This document shows positions 8,231-17,447 of a DNA stretch of 64,000 nucleotides, in pieces (the stretch's first letter is position 1; every line of letters begins with the position of its first letter). Below the pieces are notes generated by a model. That model ran no database searches, was not told the DNA's origin, and saw only the letters and a list, made by a program, of their open reading frames with translations. The DNA comes from Streptomyces sp. NBC_00490 (GTDB lineage Bacteria; Actinomycetota; Actinomycetes; Streptomycetales; Streptomycetaceae), in contig NZ_CP107869.1 of the NCBI RefSeq assembly GCF_036013645.1, forward strand, positions 1,054,001-1,118,000, in the 5' to 3' direction. The translations under genes were made by a program, and so were the position numbers.

Positions 8231-8293
8231 GATGACGCTCCTGGGGTCTTGAAGTGGTCTTCGTGTGGGTGTGAGAGGTCCGTGCCGGGCGTT

Positions 8294-9529
8294 TCAGGCG
8301 CCCAGCGTGATCAGGGCCGCGATCGCCGGGCCGAAGGCGCCGCCCAGCTGGTAGCAGAGGTTGAACAGCCCGATCGCCATGGGTCGTTGGGCCGTCGGCG
8401 CGGCCTGGATGGCGTACACCGCGAGGGTCGCCTGGCCCGCGCTCGTCGCGAAGACGGCCAGCGTCGCGACGACCAGGAGCAGCGGTGCCCACGGGGTCAG
8501 TACGGCCGTGAGCGGGGCCAGCGCTCCGACCGTGAGCAGGATCGTCAGCACCCGTGGGCGGCTCATCCGGGCGGAGGCCGCGGCCAGGACGATGGAGAGC
8601 GCCGAGCCCGCGAGGAGGGCGGTCATCTGGCCGGTGCCGATGGTGGAGGTCGACCAGCCGGTACGGTCGCCGAGCAGCTGCGGGATGGTGAAGAGCAGCG
8701 TGAAGTACGAGGTCGCGAGGGTGCAGGCGAGCAGCGCGGAGAGGACGAACGTCCGGCTGCGCAGCACGGCTGCCGGGACGAAGCCCGCGGGGCGGGACCG
8801 GATGTGCAGGGCCAGCAGCGTGGCCATCACCAGCGAGGCGGCTACCGCCGGGAACGGGTAGCGCGGGACGAGCACCAGGGCCGTCGCCATCAGGACCAGA
8901 AGGGCGGCACCCCGGCCGTCGAAGGGGGTGCTCGGTCCCGGTGGGCTCGGTGCGGCCTGGCGCATGATCGCCGGCAGGGCGAGGAGCGCGACCGCCCCGA
9001 CCGCGAGGGACACCCGCCAGGAGGTGATGCCCGCGATCGCCGAGCCGAGCAGCGGCCCGGCCGCCCCCAGCACCCCGAAACCCGCCGTGATCACGCCCAT
9101 CCGGCGGACCGAGCCCGCCAGGCTCATCGCCGCGGTGACCAGGCCCGCGCCTCCCACCGCCTGGGCCGCCCGGCCCGCCATCGCCAGCGGCAGCCAGGGC
9201 GCCACGGCCACGATCGCGGTGCCGGCCACCATCAGGGCCGCGCTCAGCCGGAGCACGCTGTGCAGCCCGCGGCGGCGCAGTAAGCCCGCCATCACCGGGG
9301 TGCCGACGGCCAGGGCCCAGGCGAACACCGTGACGAGCCAGGTCGCCGAGGCCGTGTGGATGCCGAGCGAGTCGGCCATGTCGGGGAGGATCAGCACCGG
9401 GGCGTTGGCGCTCGCGGCGAGCGGGGTGGCCAGCAACGCCAGCCATCCGGCAGGGACTTGCCGCAGCGCCTGCGGGACAGCGGCGGGGCGCGGGGTCTGC
9501 GCGGCGGGGCGAAGGGCGAGCTCGGACAT
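8294..9529 (-). CDS. MFS exporter
   Basis: A 411-residue integral membrane protein with about 12 hydrophobic segments and the MFS loop GLLRRRG between helices 2 and 3. It starts ATG at 9529. The sequence GWLALLATPLAASANAPVLIL places it among arabinose-exporter/multidrug-type MFS permeases. It is divergent from marR, with three CAACGTTG-like sites in between, so derepression of an efflux pump by a MarR ligand is the likely logic. The downstream cupin gene may modify the exported compound. One TTA codon (9283-9281, AGLLRR) suggests bldA dependence. Confidence 0.93.
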   Translation of the reverse strand: MSELALRPAAQTPRPAAVPQALRQVPAGWLALLATPLAASANAPVLILPDMADSLGIHTASATWLVTVFAWALAVGTPVMAGLLRRRGLHSVLRLSAALMVAGTAIVAVAPWLPLAMAGRAAQAVGGAGLVTAAMSLAGSVRRMGVITAGFGVLGAAGPLLGSAIAGITSWRVSLAVGAVALLALPAIMRQAAPSPPGPSTPFDGRGAALLVLMATALVLVPRYPFPAVAASLVMATLLALHIRSRPAGFVPAAVLRSRTFVLSALLACTLATSYFTLLFTIPQLLGDRTGWSTSTIGTGQMTALLAGSALSIVLAAASARMSRPRVLTILLTVGALAPLTAVLTPWAPLLLVVATLAVFATSAGQATLAVYAIQAAPTAQRPMAIGLFNLCYQLGGAFGPAIAALITLGA

Positions 9530-9559
9530 CGGGGGTGCTCCTGTCGTTCAACCTTGATA

Positions 9560-9619
9560 ATCTCAACGTTGAGATAAAAGCAGCCCGACTCTTTCAACGT
9601 CAAGTCTCTTAACGTTGAA
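9560..9619. promoter_or_regulatory. triple MarR operator
   Basis: A perfect 16-bp palindrome ATCTCAACGTTGAGAT occupies 9560-9575. Two further related half-conserved copies, TTTCAACGTCAAG centred on 9598 and TTAACGTTGAA centred on 9613, complete three CAACGTTG-like sites. They fill the space between the divergent MFS and marR genes and reach to within about 30 bp of the marR start. Confidence 0.8.
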
Positions 9620-9647
9620 AGAGTTTTCCTGGGGAGGAACAGCGGAG

Positions 9648-10154
9648 ATGAGTGATGCCGTGGACGCGATCATCGGCCAGTGGGCCAAGGAGCGCCCCGA
9701 TGTGGTGGAGGACCTCTGGCCGGTGGAGCTCTTCGCGCGGATCCAGCGGCTGGCCCGGGTCATCGACAAGACCGCCAAGGCCTCGGCCGCCGCACACGGG
9801 GTGGAGCACGGCGAGTTCGACGTGCTCACCACACTGCAGCGCTCCGGACCTCCGTACGCCCTCACCGCGGGCGCCTTCCTCAAGGCGTCCATGGTGACCT
9901 CCGGCGCCATCACCAACCGCATCGACAAGATGGAGGCCAAGGGCCTGGTCGAGCGGGTGCGCGAAGGCGACGACCGGCGCACCGTCAAGATCCGCCTCAC
10001 CGCGCACGGACACGAGGTCACCCGGGCCGCCTTCGCCGACCATCTGGCGAACTACGCACAACTGCTCGCCGACGTGGACCGCGACCTGGTCGACAAGACC
10101 GCCGAGTCCCTCCGACAGATGCTGGAGGCCCTCGGCGACACCGCCATCAAGTGA
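9648..10154 (+). CDS. MarR family transcriptional regulator
   Basis: A 168-residue MarR protein. Helices and wing are clear: HGVEHGEFDVLTTLQRSG, the recognition region FLKASMVTSGAITNRIDKMEAKGLVERV and the wing EGDDRRTVKIRLT. The ATG at 9648 is preferred over an upstream TTG at 9615, which lies in the operator region; a GGGGAGGA sequence precedes the ATG. It should repress the divergent MFS-cupin unit and itself. Confidence 0.94.
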   Translation: MSDAVDAIIGQWAKERPDVVEDLWPVELFARIQRLARVIDKTAKASAAAHGVEHGEFDVLTTLQRSGPPYALTAGAFLKASMVTSGAITNRIDKMEAKGLVERVREGDDRRTVKIRLTAHGHEVTRAAFADHLANYAQLLADVDRDLVDKTAESLRQMLEALGDTAIK

Positions 10155-10345
10155 CGGCCGACTTCCCCTGGCCCGGCCAGGCTGCTCGGCCCACACGGGC
10201 CTGTGCGCGTGCGACAGAGGTGATCATCAGGCAGAGGATGCGCCGGACGTGCAACCCTCCGAGATCGGCAGGAGTCTAGCGACCGAAGGACTGTTCTCCT
10301 GGCAGACTCCGTCCGTCCACCTGCGCTCCAACAGAGGATCCATCC

Positions 10346-11527
10346 ATGCCAATAGCGCCGCACAACCGTCGCGCCTCCCGTTCCGCTGTCGCCGTCCTCG
10401 GCGCTGCGGGCCTGCTCGCGCTGGGCGCGGCTCCCGCTGCCTACGGCGATGAACCCGCACCCGAATTGGTCGTTGGGGGCATCAAGGCGCTCGACGGGCT
10501 GAAGCCGGGAGACAGCTTCGACCTGCCGGTCACCGTGGCGAACAAGAGCACCGTGGCGGCGGAGAAGGTGTGGGTCTCCTACTACGTCACCCGAGGACTC
10601 GACTTCGCGGAGGTTCCCTCCAACTGCTGGGTACAGAACATCCGGCCCTACGACGAGATGCCCGAGAGATGGATGGCGGCGTGCGGGTTCGACCAGGTGG
10701 TGGAGCCGGGCGTCGTCTATACACCCGAAAAGCTGCTGCGTGTCACGACACTGGGCCGTGCGCTCAACGAGGATCTGCGCGTGCGCGTCGCGGACGTCGA
10801 ACCCGGGGTCGACGACAACGGCACAACACCGGTGACGGGAACCGCACCGGCGGTGAAACTGGTCGAGGGACAGGCCGGGAGCGAGGGGACCACAGGAGTT
10901 GTCACTGTCCCCGTCACCGCGGTCAACACGGCCGACTACCAGGTGACGGGTGCCGCGCTGGAGGGAAGCGTCGGTGACACGGTGACGATGAAGGCGACGT
11001 TCACCAACGCCGGGCCCGCCTGGGTTCAGCCCAGGCAAGGGGACAAGTCCGTCCAGGTCATCATCAAGCCGCCCGCCGGAACCTCCGTCGTCAAGCGCGG
11101 CCAGTTCTGCCGCGCGGACGGCGACACGTATTTCTGCGGCATGCGGTCGCTCTATGAGGGCAGCGGGGAGACCTACACCTTCAAGCTGAAGATCGACAAG
11201 CGGGTGTCCGGCGCCAAGGGCTCGGTGGCGCTGAGCACGGAACCGCGGCCGTTCGACCCCGACAAGGACAACGACAAGGCCGACATCACGCTGGACGTCA
11301 CGGGCGCGGAGTCGGCCGGCCCGACGGACAGTCCCACCCCTGGCTCCGACAGCTCGGCCGGCGGGTCGTCGTCGACCGGCGGCAACGGGACGACGCCGAA
11401 CGGCGGCTACTTGGCAGAGACCGGCTCCTCGACGCTGCCGCTCACGGGCGCGGCCGCCGCGGCAGTGATCACGGGTGCGGCCACGCTCGTCATCGTGCGC
11501 CGCCGCCGTACCCAGGACGCCGGCTGA
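10346..11527 (+). CDS. secreted cell-wall-anchored protein with LAETG sorting signal
   Basis: A 393-residue surface protein. It has a Sec signal peptide (RSAVAVLGAAGLLALGAAPA, cut near AYGDE). Two beta-sandwich, CARDB/DUF11-like segments rich in Val/Thr follow, the first around 60-170 and the second around 200-330. A Gly/Ser/Thr linker then precedes a sorting signal: LAETG at 356-360, then LPLTG at 364-368, a hydrophobic helix and VRRRR. LAXTG is the motif of actinobacterial class E sortases. A second LPXTG-like pentapeptide only four residues further on is unusual, though it partly overlaps the hydrophobic segment. No sortase is encoded in the window. The function is probably adhesion or structural. 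Confidence 0.9.
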   Translation: MPIAPHNRRASRSAVAVLGAAGLLALGAAPAAYGDEPAPELVVGGIKALDGLKPGDSFDLPVTVANKSTVAAEKVWVSYYVTRGLDFAEVPSNCWVQNIRPYDEMPERWMAACGFDQVVEPGVVYTPEKLLRVTTLGRALNEDLRVRVADVEPGVDDNGTTPVTGTAPAVKLVEGQAGSEGTTGVVTVPVTAVNTADYQVTGAALEGSVGDTVTMKATFTNAGPAWVQPRQGDKSVQVIIKPPAGTSVVKRGQFCRADGDTYFCGMRSLYEGSGETYTFKLKIDKRVSGAKGSVALSTEPRPFDPDKDNDKADITLDVTGAESAGPTDSPTPGSDSSAGGSSSTGGNGTTPNGGYLAETGSSTLPLTGAAAAAVITGAATLVIVRRRRTQDAG

Positions 11528-11579
11528 CACAGGAGAATCCTTGGGCCGGAGGGGTGCTCTTCGGCCTAGGATCTCGATC

Positions 11580-12134
11580 ATGTTCAGATCAGGGGTGGGG
11601 TTCCTCGCGTTGTTCGGGCTCGGCTGGTGGCTGCTGGGCTCGAGCGCGTTCGACGGGTTGACGCGGCTGGTTGTGATCGCGGTCGGCTGTGCCGTCACAG
11701 TGGCGCTGATGCTTGCCGCGCGCCGCTTCCTTCCCTCATCGGCAGGGGGACCGTTCCCCGTCGACCGACGTCGGCGGTTCAACCAGATCAACGGACTCCA
11801 GTGGCTGTTGATCCTCGTGATCGTCGCGGTCTGCCGTCACCTCGGCGTGCCGGTGCTCGTCCCCCCACTGGTCGCGATCGTGGTCGGGCTCCACTTCCTG
11901 CCACTGGCAGCGGTGTTCGAGCAGCCTCGACTGCGCATACCGGCCGCCTTGTTGATCGCTTCCGGCACGGCCGGCATGACCGTCTGGCTCACCGACGTCC
12001 CCGACGAAACCGTTCGCCTTGTCGTGGGCCTCACTTCTGGACTCTCCCTGTGGGGCATGGCGACATGGACAGTGGCCGGAACGGCATCCGCTGCCGAGCA
12101 AGAGGCGGGAGACAGAGGGCCTGTCGGCGCGTGA
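11580..12134 (+). CDS. integral membrane protein of unknown function
   Basis: A 184-residue protein with about six hydrophobic segments (GFLALFGLGWWLLG, LVVIAVGCAVTVALM, WLLILVIVAVC, and others) and a conserved-looking cytoplasmic RRRRFNQINGLQW loop. I do not recognise a named family. The ATG at 11580 follows the sortase substrate gene by 52 bp on the same strand, so co-transcription is possible. The C-terminus is polar. Confidence 0.75.
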   Translation: MFRSGVGFLALFGLGWWLLGSSAFDGLTRLVVIAVGCAVTVALMLAARRFLPSSAGGPFPVDRRRRFNQINGLQWLLILVIVAVCRHLGVPVLVPPLVAIVVGLHFLPLAAVFEQPRLRIPAALLIASGTAGMTVWLTDVPDETVRLVVGLTSGLSLWGMATWTVAGTASAAEQEAGDRGPVGA

Positions 12135-12197
12135 CAGCCATCCAGTCCCGGTGGCAGAGCGCGTTCGCGCGAGAACGACTGCGGGGCGGACCCGTGT

Positions 12198-12563
12198 TCA
12201 GCTGGTCAAGGTTCCCTGGTGGAAGTACATCCGCCAGCCCGTGTCCGTCAGGCGCCACAACGAGCTACGCCAAGTCCGGCGGCCCTGGTTCTCCGCGAAG
12301 TACGTGAGGTGGACGAGGCCCGGAGCAAGCACGGCACCGGACATCTCACTGACCTCGACAGGAGACTCCGCGGACACCGAGCCTCCGCTCGTGACGCTGA
12401 GGATCGACTCCACATCCCATCGGCGCCCAGAAGCGCCGATCTCGGTGAACTCCGGGTCCAGAAGCGCCAGGACACGGTCCGGAGCAGCACGTACCTCGGG
12501 GTCGAGAAGCCGCAACTCCCCGTCGATGGCTGCCTGCACAGCCTGCTCCCTCTCATCCGTCAC
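12198..12563 (-). CDS. DUF4440/NTF2-like protein
   Basis: A 121-residue soluble protein with the NTF2-fold pattern: an N-terminal helix (EQAVQAAIDGELRLLDPE), a segment LLDPEFTEIGASGRRWD and a final strand pair (SSLWRLTDTGWRMYFHQG). This matches the DUF4440 family, often annotated as a nuclear transport factor 2-like protein. It has a GTG start at 12563. It ends 63 bp from the convergent membrane protein gene. The stop of the neighbouring S66 peptidase gene lies just upstream on the same strand. No catalytic role can be assigned. Confidence 0.88.
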   Translation of the reverse strand: MTDEREQAVQAAIDGELRLLDPEVRAAPDRVLALLDPEFTEIGASGRRWDVESILSVTSGGSVSAESPVEVSEMSGAVLAPGLVHLTYFAENQGRRTWRSSLWRLTDTGWRMYFHQGTLTS

Positions 12564-12572
12564 GCTGGGACC

Positions 12573-13529
12573 CTAGACGACTGCCGGTTGAACGGTGAGG
12601 GTTCCGCCGGCTGTGTCGAGGGTCGCCGGGGTGCCCAGGGGAATGGTCGGGGGATGGCTGCCGTGTCCCGCCGGGAGCCCGCCCAGGACGGGGACGCCGA
12701 GTGCGGCCAGTCGGTCGTGCAGTACGTCGCGGATGCCCCATCCGCCGAGTGTCGGGTCGTCGGCGTCGCGGTCGAAGCCGAGGAACTGGCCCAGGGCGAC
12801 GCCGCGCAGCCCGTCGAGCGCCCCGGAGCGGGTGAGCTGGGTCAGTGCGCGGTCGACCTCGCCGAGCCCGGTTCCTCGCTGGTGTTCGAGGAAGAGAATC
12901 GCCCCCCGCAGGCTGGGCAGGCCGGCTCCCGCCTCTGTGCGGATCGCGCTGAGGTTGCCGCCCATCAGGATGCCCGTGGCCGTGCCGTCCACGGCGACGT
13001 CCGCGGTGGCCTCGGACGCGTCGCGATGGAGAGTGACCGGGTCGGTGGTCATCAGCGCGCGGCGCAGGGACTCGGCGGACGCGGGCCCGGTGTAGGTGTC
13101 GCGGGATTTGGCGAAGGGGCCGTGCAGGCCGGCCAGACGGCATCGTGACCACACGGCGAGGTGGAGATGGGTGATGTCGCTGAAGCCGACGACAGGCTTG
13201 GGGTCACGTCGGAGGGCATCCGTGTCGAGGTCGTCGACGATGCGGTAGGCGCCTTTGCCGCCCCGAGCGGCAATCACGGCGCGCACCCCCGGATCACGGA
13301 AGGCCGCGTTCAGGTCGAAGACGCGGTCCTCGTCGCGGCCGGCCATGTAGCCCCACTGATCGAAGACGTGCTCGCCCAGCTCGACCCGAAGGCCCCACGA
13401 GGTGAGCAGTTCGACACCCCGGGCGACTTCTTCCCGACTCGGCGGACTGGCCGGAGCGACGATCCGCACCCGATCTCCGGGCCGCACCCGCGGCGCCCTC
13501 AACACTTGCGGATTCTGGGAGTGATCCAT
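12573..13529 (-). CDS. LD-carboxypeptidase, peptidase family S66 (paralogue 1)
   Basis: A 318-residue S66 enzyme expected to remove the terminal D-amino acid from L,D-linked tetrapeptides of peptidoglycan, or a related MccF-like substrate. The nucleophile serine is in GFSDITHLHL, preceded by AARGGKGAYRIVDDLD. The N-terminal VRPGDRVRIVAPASPPSREE and C-terminal GLPAGHGSHPPTIPLG (likely catalytic His) fit the family. ATG 13529 is chosen because family proteins begin shortly before the RPGDRV strand. It has no signal peptide, so it is cytoplasmic as expected for muropeptide recycling. A second S66 gene lies at 19554. Confidence 0.93.
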   Translation of the reverse strand: MDHSQNPQVLRAPRVRPGDRVRIVAPASPPSREEVARGVELLTSWGLRVELGEHVFDQWGYMAGRDEDRVFDLNAAFRDPGVRAVIAARGGKGAYRIVDDLDTDALRRDPKPVVGFSDITHLHLAVWSRCRLAGLHGPFAKSRDTYTGPASAESLRRALMTTDPVTLHRDASEATADVAVDGTATGILMGGNLSAIRTEAGAGLPSLRGAILFLEHQRGTGLGEVDRALTQLTRSGALDGLRGVALGQFLGFDRDADDPTLGGWGIRDVLHDRLAALGVPVLGGLPAGHGSHPPTIPLGTPATLDTAGGTLTVQPAVV

Positions 13530-13650
13530 CCGACGATTCTGCGCGGGCCGAGCCCGCAACCGGGCAACGGTTTCGCCAAGGGACGAACACGTCCGCATCG
13601 GCGAGCACCCCAGCTGCACGCCCTACGTCTGCGGACGTGACCCCGTCCGG

Positions 13651-14991
13651 TCAGGCCAACCCGAACCTCTCGGCATGCACCTGCCGTGCGGGGACGCGCA
13701 GGTCGCGCAGGCCGGCCAGGACGGCCGCCGTCATGGCCGGCGGCCCGCACACGTAGACGTCGCGCGTGGTGATGTCGGGAACCAGCTGGTGCAGGCTGCC
13801 AGCTCCGAACGGCGGTGCGCCGCCCTCGCCGGTCCGGCCGGTGAGCAGGTGGAGGCGTCCGCCCCGCAGGGCCAACAGACGGCGCACCTCGTTCAGCAGG
13901 ACGGCTTCGGCCTCACTGCGCACCCGGTACAGCACGACGACGTCACCGCTCGTCTGCTCCTCCAGCATGGCCCGCACCGGCGTGATCCCCACGCCACCGG
14001 CGATCAGCAGGGCGCCGGGCCGGCTCCGGTGCAGCGAGGTGAACGCGCCATAGGGTCCTTCGACATAGACGCGGCTGCCGACAGGGAGGTTACGCAGCCC
14101 GGCGCTGGCGCTGCCCACGGCCTTCGCCGTGAGGCGCAGTCCGCGCCCGTCGGGCGCCGCCGAGAGCGAGAAGGGGTTCGCGAGCCACCAGTGGTTGTGG
14201 CCGGGGAACCGCCAGATGCAGAACTGACCCGCCCGGGCCGGGAGTTTGTCGAGGTGTCGGCCGGTGACGTACACGGAGACCACGTCGTGCGACTCCGGCA
14301 CCACGGCCGCCACGCTGAACCGGTGGTAGGCGTTGCGCCACAGCGGCACGACGAGGCGCCCGGTCAGCAGCGCGCCGAAGGCGAACAGCCACAGGATCCA
14401 CCAGTAGGCCGTGGCGAAAGCGGAGGACGTGAACGTGGTCGTCTCCTGCAACTGGTGGACGAACGCCAGGCCCAGGGCCACGTAGAGCAGCAGGTGCAGA
14501 CCGTGCCAGACCTCGTACCGCAACCGCCTGCGCAGGGACCGGGTGGAGACCACGGCGATCACGACGATGACGGCCGCGGCCAGCATGCCCAGCTGTGAGG
14601 CCGGCACCCCGCTGAGCGCGACGAACGTCTTCGCCATGGAGGTGTCGTCGAGTGTCGCGTAGCCGAGGACCACGAGCGTCGCGTGGGTCAGGACGGTCCA
14701 CAGCAGGGTGAAGCCGACCCAGCGATGCCACACCGTGAGCCGGTCCATGCCGATACGGCGGTCCAGCCACGGCAGCCGGGCCACGAGAAGCAGTTGCAGC
14801 AGCATCAGCAGGGCCGCGTGCAGTCCGAAGAACTTGGCGACCGTGAGCACCTCGTTCTTGCCCGACCCGGCGCTGACGAACAGCGCTTCGACGATCACCA
14901 CGTTGGCGATGACGAATGTCCACATCGCCCAGCGCGCCGCGTCCACCGGAAGCACCGTGCCCGTCCGCACCGCATGACTCTCCGCCACCAT
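13651..14991 (-). CDS. ferric-reductase-like transmembrane flavoprotein
   Basis: A 446-residue protein. The N-terminal half (about 20-220) holds six transmembrane helices with histidines suited to haem b (LTVWHRWVGFTL, THATLVVLG, YEVWHGLHLLLY, FVHQLQ). The C-terminal half is a ferredoxin-NADP reductase module with the FAD motif NPFSLSAAP, the NAD(P) motif GGVGITPVRAML and the end motif VYVCGPPAM. It is predicted to pass electrons from NAD(P)H across the membrane to iron or another acceptor. No iron-uptake genes are adjacent and the gene appears monocistronic. Confidence 0.93.
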   Translation of the reverse strand: MVAESHAVRTGTVLPVDAARWAMWTFVIANVVIVEALFVSAGSGKNEVLTVAKFFGLHAALLMLLQLLLVARLPWLDRRIGMDRLTVWHRWVGFTLLWTVLTHATLVVLGYATLDDTSMAKTFVALSGVPASQLGMLAAAVIVVIAVVSTRSLRRRLRYEVWHGLHLLLYVALGLAFVHQLQETTTFTSSAFATAYWWILWLFAFGALLTGRLVVPLWRNAYHRFSVAAVVPESHDVVSVYVTGRHLDKLPARAGQFCIWRFPGHNHWWLANPFSLSAAPDGRGLRLTAKAVGSASAGLRNLPVGSRVYVEGPYGAFTSLHRSRPGALLIAGGVGITPVRAMLEEQTSGDVVVLYRVRSEAEAVLLNEVRRLLALRGGRLHLLTGRTGEGGAPPFGAGSLHQLVPDITTRDVYVCGPPAMTAAVLAGLRDLRVPARQVHAERFGLA

Positions 14992-15135
14992 GGTCGCCCC
15001 TCACTCCCCCGGGGCCGCAGTACGCGTGCGACCCGTGTGCACAAACCCATGAAGACCGAGGATTTTGGCTGGATACGCACCCCGATCGCGTAAGAATACG
15101 GCCGATGGGCCGGTTCCGTTCATGCCGGAACCTTC

Positions 15136-15407
15136 CTATCTGACCGCCAATCGGCGCATACAGCCCCCGACGAGCAGCACCGTGCAGGCCACGACGGTCA
15201 GTAGCCGCGCAGCCAGGAGCAGCCAGTACGAGGTCGCCAACGCGGCCATGAGACTGGACACGACCAGGGCGGCGAGGACCCCCGTCGAGGGGCGGCCCGT
15301 ACGGCGTGGGCGAGCGGCACGGATGTCACGGCCACCGTCACGCCGTATGAGATGAGTTCCTCTCGTCCTGGTCTCGCCCATCGGGCCTGCTCCGTGGCAC
15401 CGTCCAT
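15136..15407 (-). pseudogene. small membrane protein gene with a frameshift
   Basis: The ATG at 15407 has a good ribosome site (GAGG 7 bases upstream) and opens EELISYGVTVAVTSVPLAHAV. The protein then loses its character, while the adjacent frame takes over with RTGRPSTGVLAALVVSSL, ATSYWLLLAARLLTVVA and ends at 15136. Joined at about 15300, the two parts make a roughly 90-residue protein with three membrane segments. One missing base, or two extra, would restore the frame. It is either a real mutation or a base-call error. The family is not recognised. Confidence 0.6.
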
Positions 15408-15499
15408 GGAGCTACCTCACCGAGCTCCCCCATCCCACGGCAACCGAATTCGTCCGGCGGCGCCACCGCGTCGACGATCAGCACGCGGCAACCGCAGCG

Positions 15500-16621
15500 T
15501 CAGCGGCGGGACATGTAGAGGTCGAGGGCCTTGTGCAGCACCTTGCTGATGGGGAAGTCCCACTCGCCGAGGTACTCGACGGCCTCGCCGCCAGTACCGA
15601 CCTTGAACCGCAGCAGTCCCAGCAGGTGGTTGCTCTCCTCCAGGGTGTCGGTGATGCCGCGGAAGTCGTAGACGCCAGCGCCGAGCGCGTGGGCGTCGCT
15701 CATCATCCGCCACTGGATGGCGTTGTTCGGCTGGACCTCGCGCTTGCGGCTGGTGGAGGCGCCGTAGGAGTACCAGGCGTGCTCGCCGACCGTCAGCATC
15801 GTGGCCGCCGCGAGCACCTCGCCTTCGTGCTGGGCGAGGTAGAGGCGCATGCGGTCAGGGTCCTCGGCTCTGAGCGCGGTCCACATCCGCTGGAAGTAGG
15901 CCAGTGGGCGGGGAATGAACCGGTCCCGCTCGGCGGTCTCCACGTAGAGCTCGTAGAAGGCGGGCAGGTCCTCGTATCCGCCTTGGACGACCTTGACGCC
16001 GGCCTTCTCCGCCTTCTTGATGTTGCGGCGCCACTGCTGGTTCAGGCCCTGCTGGATCTCCTCCAACGACCGCCCGGCGAAGGGCACTTGGAAGACGTAG
16101 CGCGGTTGGCCCGCGGCGAAGCCGTCATCGCCTCCGGGCTCGGTCTGCTGCCAGCCCATCCGGCGCAGCCGGTCGGCGAGGTCGACGGCGCGCGGCTCGT
16201 CCACGGTCGCCTCCACGTCCCGCAGTCGCCCCGCCCGCGGGTCGGCGATCGCCGCCTTGACCGCCTCGGCACTCCAGCGGCGGGCCACCACGGGCGGCCC
16301 CATCTTCACGGAGAACGCGCCCCGCTTCTTCAGGTGGGCGAGCATCGGCTCGAGCCATCGCTCCAGATCCGGCGCGGCCCAGTCGATGACCGGCCCCTCG
16401 GGCAGGTAGGCCAGGTAGCGCTTCAGTTTCGGCAACGGCCGCAGCAGTACCAGTCCAGCGCCGACGAGACGGTCGCTCTCGTCGAACCATCCCAGGCTCT
16501 CCGCCTGCCAGTCCGGCTTCACATCGCCCCACGAGGGAACCTGCATGTGACTGACCGCAGGCCGGGCCCGGACGAAGGCCAGGTGGTCCTCACGGGTGAT
16601 CGCCTTCAGGCGAAAGCTCAT
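15500..16621 (-). CDS. FemABX-family aminoacyltransferase (lipid II peptide-bridge ligase)
   Basis: A 373-residue protein of two GNAT-like domains with a helical arm, the FemX/FemABX fold. Family signatures include VPSWGDVKPDWQAESLGW at the N-terminus, LAYLPEGPVIDW, a basic region LNQQWRRNIKKAEKAGVKV, and YGASTSRKREVQPNNAIQW and YDFRGITDTLEE in the second domain. Such enzymes transfer an amino acid from aminoacyl-tRNA to the lysine or diaminopimelate side chain of lipid II. In streptomycetes this is glycine on LL-DAP. It is flanked by envelope-related genes. Confidence 0.93.
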   Translation of the reverse strand: MSFRLKAITREDHLAFVRARPAVSHMQVPSWGDVKPDWQAESLGWFDESDRLVGAGLVLLRPLPKLKRYLAYLPEGPVIDWAAPDLERWLEPMLAHLKKRGAFSVKMGPPVVARRWSAEAVKAAIADPRAGRLRDVEATVDEPRAVDLADRLRRMGWQQTEPGGDDGFAAGQPRYVFQVPFAGRSLEEIQQGLNQQWRRNIKKAEKAGVKVVQGGYEDLPAFYELYVETAERDRFIPRPLAYFQRMWTALRAEDPDRMRLYLAQHEGEVLAAATMLTVGEHAWYSYGASTSRKREVQPNNAIQWRMMSDAHALGAGVYDFRGITDTLEESNHLLGLLRFKVGTGGEAVEYLGEWDFPISKVLHKALDLYMSRR

Positions 16622-16823
16622 GCGCAGCGCTCCTTAGCTCGACGCACAAGCCTACTGAGGCGTACGGCACATCCAGGTTCGCCGTGCGCGACGGATGCGC
16701 AGACGGCCGAGAACGCCGACGGGACCAAGGGTCCGCCAGCAAGCTGACGGACCCTCATGCGACTCCGAACTGAAGGGCATAGAGTCAGGCGGCCCGCGAC
16801 GCAGGCCGCCGATCGCACGGCTG

Positions 16824-17294
16824 TTACCAGATGCCGCTCTGGACATACGGGTTGACGGCCCGGAAATTGCTGTCGTAGCTGGCCCTGAACACATAGTTCG
16901 GATCGGACTGGGTGAGCCAACCGGACGTGTGCGCGTAGCCGGTGCCGTCCGAGAGGTAAGTGCCGTCGGCGAAGGACCAGGTCCTGCCACCGTCCGTGCT
17001 GATGTCCAGCCAGATCCAGCCGCGCGGGTCCCAGCCGGAACCGACGAGGCGCCCCCAGCCGTACTGGTACCCGTTGTACGTGCCGGAGCGGAGCTCGATG
17101 CCGATGGAGCCGCGCTGGTTCGGGGCGTGGGTCACGCGATTGGTGGTGGCCATTACCTGGTCGGTGTTGATTGTCGCGGGTGCCGCGTGCGCGGGTGTGG
17201 CGAACGCCGCGACACCCAGCGCGCCCAGCGATCCCGCCACCGCCGCGGACCCGGCCGACCTCAACAACATCCTGCGGTCCATGGAGCGACTCAT
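16824..17294 (-). CDS. Tat-exported protein with an Asp-box motif
   Basis: A 156-residue secreted protein. The start ATG 17294 gives DRRMLLRSAGSAAVAG, a twin-arginine signal cut near HAAPA. The mature part contains WDPRGWIWLDISTDGGRTW. The SxDxGxTW element is an Asp-box as found in beta-propeller and sialidase blades, but only one copy is present. The protein is rich in Gly, Tyr and Trp. I do not recognise the family; it may be a small extracellular binding or developmental protein. Confidence 0.8.
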   Translation of the reverse strand: MSRSMDRRMLLRSAGSAAVAGSLGALGVAAFATPAHAAPATINTDQVMATTNRVTHAPNQRGSIGIELRSGTYNGYQYGWGRLVGSGWDPRGWIWLDISTDGGRTWSFADGTYLSDGTGYAHTSGWLTQSDPNYVFRASYDSNFRAVNPYVQSGIW

Positions 17295-17447
17295 GGGTTC
17301 CCCCTCGTCTCGGAAGTAGAGGATCAGTCCTGCAAACAGCGACGTGGACAGACCATAGACAGGCAGCGGCCCCCTCAACTCCTGACACTTGTCAGGGCAA
17401 CCCCGCCCCAGAAGGCAACCTTGGAACCGACCTTCTAGGCTGGCGCG

